Shown: one piece after another, positions 1 through 5,444 of the stretch | Numbering within the stretch: position 1 is the stretch's first letter | How the letters are laid out: every line of letters begins with the position of its first letter | Program-made: the position numbers and the translations under genes | Assembly: GCA_946007445.1 (NCBI GenBank) | Contig: CAMGAL010000122.1 | Location: 1 to 6,703, forward strand | Length of the DNA: 6,703 bases | From: an uncultured Mediterranea sp. | GTDB lineage: Bacteria > Bacteroidota > Bacteroidia > Bacteroidales > Bacteroidaceae | Reading direction: 5' to 3' | The notes under the pieces: model-generated | The model's input: only the letters and a program-made list of their open reading frames with translations | The model's database searches: none | What the model was told of the DNA's origin: nothing

Positions 1-2
1 GC

Positions 3-1118
3 GGCTGGCCCATCGCTCCCACCGAATTGCAGGAGAACGGCCAGGTGCTCTGCGGCCAGGTACACGACCCGCTGGCCCGCATCATGAATGGAGGCATCAG
101 TGGCAATGCCGGGCTCTACTCCTCAGCCGAAGATGTAGCTGTGCTCTGTGCCATGCTGCAGAACGAAGGCCGCTATGGTCAGGTACGTATTCTCTCGCCG
201 GCTGCCGTGCGGCTCATGCGTAGCCTGCCTCGAGGTCTGGAGCGCTGGGGACGCACACCCGGCTGGGACATCGGCTCGCCCTATGCCTCCTGCAACGGCG
301 ACCTGCTCTCTCCCTCCACCTACGGCCATACAGGCTATACAGGCACCAGCGTAGTCATCGACCCCGAGCAAGACCTCTCCGTCATCCTGCTCAGCAATGC
401 AGTCCATCCGCGCGACGAGCACAGCATGGTGCGCCTGCGCACACTGGTGGCCAACGCTGTGGGTGCCGCCCTGCTACCTGAGGTAGCATCGGCAACCCCT
501 CGCACGGCGCACTACTACCGCCGCTTCGTAGAGTTTATGGACACGCAGCATGACATCGATTCAAGCACGACCGTCATGTTGGGCAACAGCCTGACCGAAG
601 GAGGTGGCGACTGGAGCCGTCGGCTGAGCCAAAAGCATGTGGTCAACCGTGGCATCATCGGTGACGACATCCCCGGCATCGAAGCCCGTCTGCACCTCAT
701 TCTGCCTCAAAAACCTGCCCGCATTGTGCTGATGGCCGGCATCAATGACGTGAGCCACCATCTCTCGGTGGACTCCATCACCTCGTCGATGCGCCACTTG
801 CTGCAACGCATCCGGCGTGAATCTCCCTCCACCCAGCTCTATTTGCAGAGCCTCTTGCCCATCAACGAGAGTTTCAATCGCTACCGCCTGCTTGCAGGGT
901 GTACGGCCCGGGTGGACAGCCTCAACCAGCGCTACGAAGCCCTGAGCAGGGAAGTGGAAGGCGTGCGCTTTGTCCCCCTCTTCTCCCATTTCTGCCAGCC
1001 CGACGGATTGACGCTCCGCCCTGAGCTCACGGCCGATGGCCTTCACCTCAATGAGGATGGCTACCGCATCTGGGCCCGTGAACTCAAGAAAGCGCTGAAG
1101 CAGAAATCGGCCAAGTAA
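3..1118 (+). CDS. Serine hydrolase (class C beta-lactamase family) fused to SGNH/GDSL hydrolase, 3' part
   Basis: The frame is open to the left edge (first residues GWPIAPTE), so the true start is outside the window and the TTG at 27 is not a start. Two domains are seen. Residues about 1-150 (counted from the codon at 27) are the C-terminal half of a beta-lactamase/AmiE/EstB-type serine hydrolase: VHDPLA, GGISGNAGLYSSAEDV and GHTGYTGT, where HTG (residues 101-103) takes the place of the KTG motif. The SxxK nucleophile and YxN motifs would lie upstream and cannot be checked. Residues about 180-360 form an SGNH hydrolase: GNSLTEGG with nucleophile Ser188, NRGIIGDD with Gly209, GIND with Asn240, and DGLHLNEDGY with Asp337 and His340, so the catalytic set is complete. 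Such proteins are usually exported or periplasmic, but the N-terminus is missing. The order resembles Bacteroidota cell-wall salvage hydrolases; the substrate is unknown. The gene converges on the RelA/SpoT gene with a 7-base gap. Confidence 0.88.
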   Translation, partial: GWPIAPTELQENGQVLCGQVHDPLARIMNGGISGNAGLYSSAEDVAVLCAMLQNEGRYGQVRILSPAAVRLMRSLPRGLERWGRTPGWDIGSPYASCNGDLLSPSTYGHTGYTGTSVVIDPEQDLSVILLSNAVHPRDEHSMVRLRTLVANAVGAALLPEVASATPRTAHYYRRFVEFMDTQHDIDSSTTVMLGNSLTEGGGDWSRRLSQKHVVNRGIIGDDIPGIEARLHLILPQKPARIVLMAGINDVSHHLSVDSITSSMRHLLQRIRRESPSTQLYLQSLLPINESFNRYRLLAGCTARVDSLNQRYEALSREVEGVRFVPLFSHFCQPDGLTLRPELTADGLHLNEDGYRIWARELKKALKQKSAK

Positions 1119-1135
1119 CAGCCACTCAGTGGCTG
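1119..1135. terminator. Perfect palindrome between convergent genes, candidate bidirectional terminator
   Basis: CAGCCACT-C-AGTGGCTG is a perfect inverted repeat with 8-base arms (7 bp stem with a TCA loop as RNA). It starts directly after the stop codon of the left gene and overlaps the stop codon of the minus-strand gene (1126-1128). Position and symmetry fit a shared terminator, but no T-run follows on either strand, so a classical intrinsic terminator is not proven. Confidence 0.42.
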
Positions 1136-2019
1136 AATCCGGCTTCCTGGGCTAGAGCCTCCAGCTCGGCATCGTGCCAGTCCAGCCGGTTGATGAGAAA
1201 CAGCAGATTGTCGTAGGTCACGGCCATCGGCACCACGCGCTGTAGCAGCGACAAGACCAACACCAGGCGGTCTGCCTGCAGAATGCCCTCCGCCAACTCC
1301 GGACGGCGCTGCAGGCAGGCCGCTACGTTTGGTGAGAAATCATCCCCCTGCAGCCTGAGCCTCATGCAGTTGCGCATCATGGCCCTGTAGTTGCCCTGCC
1401 TGAAGTTCTGCCTCGCCAGTTCCTGAAACAGCGAGCGCATACTCCATTCCGCCGTCTCCAGCGTGGCTATCAGTCCATTGAGCGTGCGCGAATAAGAGTC
1501 ACATCCCGTCCAGTCCTCCTTGCACTTATAGCGCAGGTCGTGCTCCACCTCGTGCCAGCCTTCCGAGAAGATGGTCCTCACTTGCACCTCGTACGTCGCG
1601 TCAATATAGGGAGCATACTCCGCCGGCAGCGCGCTGCGGAACTCCTCGACATACTCCGCCGGCAGCGACCGCGTAAAGTTGAGCCGTTGTGGCCGGAAGG
1701 TGGATGCATCCAGCTCGTCCACCGACTGCTTCACCAGGTGACGGCAACTGAAAAACAGGGAGAGCAACTCCACGTCATCGGGGAAATAGGTCACGATGCG
1801 CAGGCCGATGACATCCTGCAGCCTGGACTTTCCACTCTTGTACAGATGCCCCTTCATACCCATCTTGTGGCAGATGGAGTGGAGCGTCTTCACCCGCGAG
1901 AAGAGGCGGAACATCATGCCACATCCCTTCAGCTGACGGTTCAGGTCGTCAGAGAGCCTGTCGGCTATCCGTTCCAACGTGTCAGTACGTTTCTTTTCCA
2001 TGAGAATCTCTATAGCCAT
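1126..2019 (-). CDS. Stand-alone RelA/SpoT-domain nucleotide pyrophosphokinase-like protein
   Basis: 297 residues from the preferred ATG at 2019. An in-frame ATG at 2070 is less likely because a good promoter box (2040-2047) lies between them; Met at 2001 is a further option. The synthetase-type motifs seen are SRVKTLHSICHKM (Arg42, Lys44, Ser48, Lys52, the ATP-binding spacing), LQDVIGLRI (Asp69, Gly72, Arg74), YEVQVRT (Glu144, Gln146, Arg148) and GWHEVEHDLRYK (155-165). There is no HD hydrolase domain and no TGS or ACT domain, so this is a small, single-domain member. The guanine-binding GYxSxH loop of Rel enzymes, expected between Arg74 and Glu144, is not recognisable; that stretch instead holds FRPQRLNFTRSLP and a repeated LPAEY. 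Residues about 175-297 look helical and are not assigned. Family members make (p)ppGpp-like alarmones or, in toxic forms, modify tRNA; which applies here cannot be told. Cytoplasmic. It has its own promoter and appears monocistronic. Confidence 0.82.
   Translation of the reverse strand: MAIEILMEKKRTDTLERIADRLSDDLNRQLKGCGMMFRLFSRVKTLHSICHKMGMKGHLYKSGKSRLQDVIGLRIVTYFPDDVELLSLFFSCRHLVKQSVDELDASTFRPQRLNFTRSLPAEYVEEFRSALPAEYAPYIDATYEVQVRTIFSEGWHEVEHDLRYKCKEDWTGCDSYSRTLNGLIATLETAEWSMRSLFQELARQNFRQGNYRAMMRNCMRLRLQGDDFSPNVAACLQRRPELAEGILQADRLVLVLSLLQRVVPMAVTYDNLLFLINRLDWHDAELEALAQEAGFSH
1614..1667. repeat. In-frame 18-bp direct repeat inside the RelA/SpoT-like gene
   Basis: The 18 bases CATACTCCGCCGGCAGCG occur exactly at 1614-1631 and 1650-1667. 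The offset is 36 bases, i.e. 12 codons, so the frame is kept. In the protein this gives two LPAEY copies (residues 119-123 and 131-135) in the segment where other Rel proteins have their guanine-binding loop. The other 18 bases of each 36-base unit do not match well. Confidence 0.9.
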
Positions 2020-2039
2020 TAACTTTCTTGATTTGCCTT

Positions 2040-2071
2040 CAAAGGTACACATTCCTAGCGAAAACAGCAAG
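2040..2071 (-). promoter_or_regulatory. Bacteroidota-type promoter of the RelA/SpoT-like gene
   Basis: On the minus strand, CTTG (2071-2068; three of four matches to TTTG) is followed after 20 bases by TACCTTTG (2047-2040), an exact match to TAnnTTTG. Transcription should start near 2035, giving a short leader with AAGAAAG just before the ATG at 2019. This fixes the start choice for the gene. Confidence 0.7.
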
Positions 2072-2113
2072 AAATGTCAGCTCCCGGCGCAATTTTCCTC
2101 CGTTTCTGCGCCG

Positions 2114-2233
2114 TACCAACTCCGCTTCTCCTCCGGGGTGCCTTCGGATTAAGTTCGGATTGTTTTTGTTTATTTTACGTAGTCAAACGTTATCTACACT
2201 GAAGGTACTACGGAGTTGGTAAGGAGTTGGTAA
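2114..2233. repeat. Inverted repeat with tandemly duplicated right arm
   Basis: TACCAACTCCG (2114-2124) is the exact reverse complement of CGGAGTTGGTA (2211-2221). The right arm is part of a perfect two-copy tandem repeat of the 11-mer GGAGTTGGTAA (2212-2222 and 2223-2233). The region thus carries three copies of the same 10-base core TACCAACTCC in two orientations, which suggests a protein-binding site or a DNA-looping pair, although slippage is also possible. Confidence 0.6.
2143..2161. repeat. Short direct repeat, 11-base period
   Basis: TTCGGATT occurs at 2143-2150 and 2154-2161. Its 11-base period, about one helical turn, equals that of the tandem repeat at 2212-2233. It is too short to be assigned a function. 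Confidence 0.4.
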
Positions 2234-2305
2234 GGGGAAAAGAGGAAGGTAAATGGGAGGTGCAAGGGAACCCAAAGGGTCTGATTGCAAAATTCGCACT
2301 CCTCG

Positions 2306-2337
2306 TATGGCCGATAGAAAAATTTTCGTTAGATTTG
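2306..2337 (+). promoter_or_regulatory. Bacteroidota-type promoter of the M20 dipeptidase gene
   Basis: TATG (2306-2309, three of four matches to TTTG) is followed after 20 bases by TAGATTTG (2330-2337), an exact TAnnTTTG match. Transcription should start near 2342-2344, leaving a leader of about 35 bases before the ATG at 2379. Confidence 0.62.
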
Positions 2338-2365
2338 CAGGTGGGGATATTCCCGCCTAACGAAA
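2324..2365. promoter_or_regulatory. Inverted repeats over the dipeptidase promoter and transcription start (candidate operator)
   Basis: TTTCGTTAG (2324-2332) and CTAACGAAA (2357-2365) are perfect inverted repeats with 24 bases between them. The left arm overlaps the TAGATTTG box. Inside lies a second hairpin, AGGTGGGGATATTCCCGCCT (2339-2358), with up to eight pairs including two G-T pairs and an ATAT loop. Since the outer left arm is upstream of the expected start, the outer pair can act only as DNA (an operator), while the inner one could form at the 5' end of the mRNA. Confidence 0.5.
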
Positions 2366-2378
2366 CAACGAAAAAACG

Positions 2379-3743
2379 ATGATGAAAGAGATCCGAACCT
2401 ATATCGCGGAACACGAACCGCAAATGCTGGAAGAGCTGTTCAGCCTCATCCGCATACCCAGTGTCAGTGCACAACCCGAAAAGCACCGGGCCGACATTGC
2501 CGCCTGCGCCGAGCGCTGGCGCGAGTTACTGTTGGCAGCCGGGGCTGACCGGGCCGAGGTGATGCCTTCGGCCGGCAACCCGCTGGTCTTCGCCTCCAAG
2601 ACGGTGGACCCGCAAGCACCTACCGTGCTAGTCTATGCCCACTACGACGTGCTGCCGCCGGCGCCGCTAGCGTTGTGGAAGAGCCAGCCCTTCGAGCCGG
2701 AGGTGCGCGACGGACGCATCTGGGCTCGCGGTGCCGACGACGACAAGGGGCAGTCGTTCATCCAGGTCAAAGCCTTCGAATACCTGGTGAAGGAGGGATT
2801 GCTGCGCCACAACGTGAAGTTCATCTTCGAGGGGGAAGAAGAGATTGGCTCCCCCAGTCTGGAGGCCTTCTGCCAGCAACACAAGGAGTTGCTGAAGGCA
2901 GACATCATCCTGGTGTCGGACACCTCGATGCTGGGCATAGACCTGCCCTCGCTGACCACCGGCCTGCGCGGACTGGCCTACTGGGAAATAGAGGTGACCG
3001 GACCCAATCGGGATCTGCACTCGGGACACTTCGGCGGCGCTGTGGCCAACCCCATCAACGTGCTGTGTCAGATGATGAGTCGCGTGGTGGATGCCGATGG
3101 ACGTATCACGGCACCCGGTTTCTACGAGGATGTAGAAGAAGTTCCTGCCGAGGAACGCGATATGATAGCCCACATCCCCTTCGACGAAGAGCGCTACAAG
3201 CAGGCCATCGGCGTAAAGGCACTCTTCGGCGAGACGGGCTACAGCACGCTGGAGCGCAACAGCTGCCGTCCCTCGTTCGACCTCTGCGGCATCTGGGGCG
3301 GCTACACAGGCGAGGGCTCGAAGACGGTGCTTCCCTCCAAAGCCACAGCCAAGGTGTCGTGCCGGTTGGTGCCTCACCAGAATCATGAGAAGATTTCTGC
3401 CCTGATGGCCGACTACTTCCGCTCGCTAGCTCCCGACACGGTGCAGGTGAAGGTGACACCCATGCACGGCGGAGAGGGCTATGTGTGCCCCATCAGCCTG
3501 CCGGCTTACAAAGCGGCCGAGAAGGGATTCGAGAAGGCCTTCGGCAAGAAGCCTCTGGCCGTACGCCGCGGGGGCAGCATCCCCATCATATCGACCTTTG
3601 AGCAGGTACTGGGCATCAAGACGGTGCTGATGGGATTCGGTCTGGAGAGCAACGCCATCCATTCGCCCAACGAGAACATCCCCTTGGAGATAATCCACAA
3701 AGGCATCGAGGCCGTGGTGGAGTTTCACCTGAACTATCAATAG
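2379..3743 (+). CDS. M20-family metallodipeptidase (CNDP/PepV-like)
   Basis: Complete, 454 residues, starting at the first of two adjacent ATG codons (2379 or 2382) behind an A-rich ACGAAAAAACG leader. It is a two-zinc peptidase of the M20 family. The metal ligands and catalytic residues line up with carnosinase-type dipeptidases: AHYDVLPP (His88, Asp90), ADDDKG (bridging Asp121), FEGEEEIGS (Glu154 as general base, Glu155), VSDTS (Asp181) and NAIHSPNEN (His428). DLHSGHFGG (His214 onward) is the conserved lid-domain motif, and GGSIP (398-402) and GEGSKTVLP are also typical. There is no signal peptide, so it should act in the cytoplasm on dipeptides or on acylated amino acids. It is transcribed from its own promoter under a possible operator. 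With anmK nearby, a role in breaking down cell-wall or imported dipeptides is possible, but the substrate cannot be read from sequence. Confidence 0.93.
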   Translation: MMKEIRTYIAEHEPQMLEELFSLIRIPSVSAQPEKHRADIAACAERWRELLLAAGADRAEVMPSAGNPLVFASKTVDPQAPTVLVYAHYDVLPPAPLALWKSQPFEPEVRDGRIWARGADDDKGQSFIQVKAFEYLVKEGLLRHNVKFIFEGEEEIGSPSLEAFCQQHKELLKADIILVSDTSMLGIDLPSLTTGLRGLAYWEIEVTGPNRDLHSGHFGGAVANPINVLCQMMSRVVDADGRITAPGFYEDVEEVPAEERDMIAHIPFDEERYKQAIGVKALFGETGYSTLERNSCRPSFDLCGIWGGYTGEGSKTVLPSKATAKVSCRLVPHQNHEKISALMADYFRSLAPDTVQVKVTPMHGGEGYVCPISLPAYKAAEKGFEKAFGKKPLAVRRGGSIPIISTFEQVLGIKTVLMGFGLESNAIHSPNENIPLEIIHKGIEAVVEFHLNYQ

Positions 3744-3820
3744 ATGCAGAGGGCAGTCCAAGCGTTCGTCGGTCTGATGAAGCATATTCTCATTTCGGCT
3801 GATTGAGGCTAGAGAAACAG

Positions 3821-3863
3821 TGTATTTTTCTAATACAGGCGCCTTATTTAGAGAAATTTTCTA
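3821..3863. terminator. AT-rich hairpins after the dipeptidase gene, weak terminator candidate
   Basis: TGTATT-TTTCT-AATACA (3821-3837) is a perfect 6-bp stem with a 5-base loop. A second near-palindrome, TAGAGAAATTTTCTA (3849-3863), follows. Neither is followed by a clean T-run and both stems are weak, so they may instead be binding sites upstream of the next promoter. The rest of the 3744-3919 gap holds no recognisable gene. Confidence 0.3.
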
Positions 3864-3878
3864 TAATTGCAAAATCTG

Positions 3879-3909
3879 TTTGGGAAAACGACTGATATCC
3901 ATAACTTCG
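3879..3909 (+). promoter_or_regulatory. Bacteroidota-type promoter upstream of the amidotransferase fragment and anmK
   Basis: TTTG (3879-3882) is followed after 19 bases by TAACTTCG (3902-3909), a seven-of-eight match to TAnnTTTG. Transcription would start near 3914-3917, only a few bases before the ATG at 3920, so the message is nearly leaderless unless translation begins at the in-frame ATG at 3977. It probably also serves anmK. Confidence 0.62.
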
Positions 3910-3919
3910 CAACCGGGAA

Positions 3920-4288
3920 ATGACAAGTGTCGATGACCCATCAAACGAGCATTATCCACAAATAAGCAACATACACATGATACAATTAGAAGGTCTGATA
4001 GCCGACTTGTCCATTCACAACAAGCTCAACCTCCTGCTGTGGGACGGTGAATACATGTATGTCCATACGAATTATCGTGGCACGCTTCATGCCCTCCAAA
4101 AGGACAGCGACACCATCTGGTTCTCCAACCTGCCACTCGACGATGAGCCCTGGCAACCGGTACCCTTCCTACAGCTTCTGGTATATCGCGACGGGAAACT
4201 TGTATTCCACGGCGAAAAGCGGAGTCAAGAGTATTTCGATCCGGAGAGAGACTATGAATACAAGAACTTTGATTACGCGAATCTCTAA
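3920..4288 (+). CDS. C-terminal fragment of a class II glutamine amidotransferase-like protein (probable remnant)
   Basis: 122 residues. From about residue 28 on, the protein resembles the last third of YafJ/GATase_6-type class II glutamine amidotransferases: NKLNLLLWDGEYMYVHTNYR (34-53) then RGTLH, LPLDDEPWQPVPF (71-83) and LLVYRDGKLVFHG (86-98). Family members are around 250 residues or more and start with a catalytic Cys exposed as residue 2 (MCR...). That N-terminal half is absent, and neither this frame (stop at 3902-3904) nor the upstream gap shows remains of it. The protein therefore cannot be an amidohydrolase by the family mechanism. The first 19 residues do not match the family clearly; the ATG at 3977 (Met20) is another possible start. 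A good promoter lies directly upstream and anmK follows after 47 bases. It is either a decayed gene kept as a leader for anmK or a small stand-alone domain of unknown role. Base composition looks less GC-rich than in the neighbours. Confidence 0.62.
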   Translation: MTSVDDPSNEHYPQISNIHMIQLEGLIADLSIHNKLNLLLWDGEYMYVHTNYRGTLHALQKDSDTIWFSNLPLDDEPWQPVPFLQLLVYRDGKLVFHGEKRSQEYFDPERDYEYKNFDYANL

Positions 4289-4335
4289 TAAAATCCCATC
4301 ATGCGGACTTCGATTAACATCTAATACGAACTGAT

Positions 4336-5421
4336 ATGAATAAAGAATTGAACCTTCAAGTCATCGGACTGATGTCCGGCACCTCGCTGGACGGATTGGA
4401 CGTCTGCTGTGCCACCTTCCATAGCCAGGCAGGGAATTGGACTTTCCAAATAGACTGTGCCAAAGGCTATAGCTATCCCCAAGAGTTGAAACGGCAACTA
4501 GGCACTGAAGCGCAGACCATGTCGGCACTGTCATTCGTCACGCTGCATAGCGCCTACGGCAAGTTCTTAGGCGAGCGGGTGAACGACTTCATGCATGAAT
4601 TTGGGGTGAAGCCTCAACTCATTGCCTCGCATGGACACACCATTTTCCACGAACCGCAGAAGAAGATCATGTATCAGATTGGCGACGGAGCAGCCATTGC
4701 TGCAGAGACACGCATTCCCACCGTCTCCGATTTCCGACGGCTGGACATCATGCATGGTGGACAAGGGGCGCCGTTGGTACCCATCGGCGACCGTCTGCTC
4801 TTTGCCGCCTATGACTATTGCCTCAACATCGGCGGATTCTCCAACATCTCGTTTGAGCAGGAGGGAGAACGAATCGCTTTCGACATCAGCCCGGTAAACT
4901 ATGTCATCAACCACTATTGCCGGCAAATCGGGCAGGAGTTCGACCGCGACGGACTGTTGGCCCGCAGCGGAAAGGTCTGGTTCCCGCTACTGGAACGCCT
5001 AAACGCCATGGACTACTACCATCAGGAGGGCCCCAAATCACTGGGACGCGAATGGGTGGAGAACGAGGTCTATCCGCTATTGGAAAGCTACGAACTCTCT
5101 CTGGAGGACCGCTTGCGCACCTTCTACGAACATGCCGCCCAGCAGGTGGCACAGACCATCCAGCGTCATCCCGGCACACAGACCCGGCGGAGCAAGATGT
5201 TGGTGACCGGTGGAGGTGCCTACAACAAGTTCCTCATCGAGCGCATGAGGGCACTCTGTCCGTGCGACATCGTGATACCGGACAAGCTCATCATCGAGTA
5301 CAAGGAGGCCTTGATATTCGCCTTCTTAGGAGCGCTCTATATGGCCGATGAACCGAGTTGCCTCCGGTCGGTGACGGGAGCGCCGGTCGACAACATTGGC
5401 GGCATGCTATTCAAGATTTAA
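4336..5421 (+). CDS. anmK: Anhydro-N-acetylmuramic acid kinase
   Basis: 361 residues, close to the usual length of about 360-390. AnmK opens the 1,6-anhydro ring of anhydroMurNAc and phosphorylates it with ATP to MurNAc-6-phosphate, the entry step of cell-wall amino-sugar recycling in the cytoplasm. The family motifs are all present: GLMSGTSLDGLD (11-22, phosphate binding), SHGHT (98-102), QIGDGAAIA (114-122), VSDFRRLDIMHGGQGAPLVP (130-149), LNIGGFSNIS (163-172), LVTGGGAYN (289-297) and the C-terminal EALIFAFLGAL (324-334). Asp183 in AFDISPVN corresponds to the catalytic base; the usual GPGN after it reads SPVN, a variant I associate with Bacteroidota AnmK. The ATG at 4336 has no strong Shine-Dalgarno, as is normal in this phylum. 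It lies 47 bases after the amidotransferase fragment with no clear promoter in the gap, so it is probably read from the promoter at 3879-3909. It converges on topB with five bases between stops. Confidence 0.95.
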   Translation: MNKELNLQVIGLMSGTSLDGLDVCCATFHSQAGNWTFQIDCAKGYSYPQELKRQLGTEAQTMSALSFVTLHSAYGKFLGERVNDFMHEFGVKPQLIASHGHTIFHEPQKKIMYQIGDGAAIAAETRIPTVSDFRRLDIMHGGQGAPLVPIGDRLLFAAYDYCLNIGGFSNISFEQEGERIAFDISPVNYVINHYCRQIGQEFDRDGLLARSGKVWFPLLERLNAMDYYHQEGPKSLGREWVENEVYPLLESYELSLEDRLRTFYEHAAQQVAQTIQRHPGTQTRRSKMLVTGGGAYNKFLIERMRALCPCDIVIPDKLIIEYKEALIFAFLGALYMADEPSCLRSVTGAPVDNIGGMLFKI

Positions 5422-5444
5422 CAGGTTCAGAAAGCCTGTCTGAA
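5421..5444. terminator. Alternative stem-loops at the anmK/topB convergent junction
   Basis: Two mutually exclusive stems are seen: ACAGG (5421-5425) with CCTGT (5435-5439), and TTCAGA (5426-5431) with TCTGAA (5439-5444). They overlap the topB stop (5427-5429). No T-run follows on either strand, so termination here is only suggested by position. Confidence 0.3.

Larger units (their letters stand above)
2072..2305. other. Intergenic region between divergent genes
   Basis: This non-coding stretch separates the RelA/SpoT-like gene from the dipeptidase gene. No ORF in it resembles a known protein; a 64-codon frame crossing its left part has no recognisable content. It holds a T-rich tract (about 2160-2176), an 11-base-period direct repeat, and an 11-bp inverted repeat whose right arm is duplicated in tandem, followed by a purine-rich GGGGAAAAGAGGAAGG run. 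No tRNA or small-RNA signature was recognised. Confidence 0.6.

Noticed and set aside
2020..2070. Longer N-terminus of the RelA/SpoT-like protein from the ATG at 2070
   Set aside because: An exact TACCTTTG box with a -33 partner lies inside this extension, so the ATG at 2070 would not be on the transcript.
2028..2222. 64-codon plus-strand ORF starting over the RelA/SpoT-like gene's promoter
   Set aside because: The translation is compositionally ordinary read-through of a promoter region, has no family resemblance, and overlaps the promoter of the opposite gene.
3744..3806. 20-codon ORF beginning right after the dipeptidase stop (TAG ATG)
   Set aside because: Too short, no ribosome-binding or family evidence, and likely a chance frame.
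3744..3919. Remains of the missing N-terminal half of the amidotransferase
   Set aside because: Reading the gap in the plus frames by eye gives several stops and no MCR-type start or other family motif.
4917..5351. 144-codon frame and other long frames inside anmK and the dipeptidase gene
   Set aside because: They are shadow frames of GC-rich genes with Arg/Pro/Gly-rich, motif-free translations, whereas the overlapping genes carry full family motifs.
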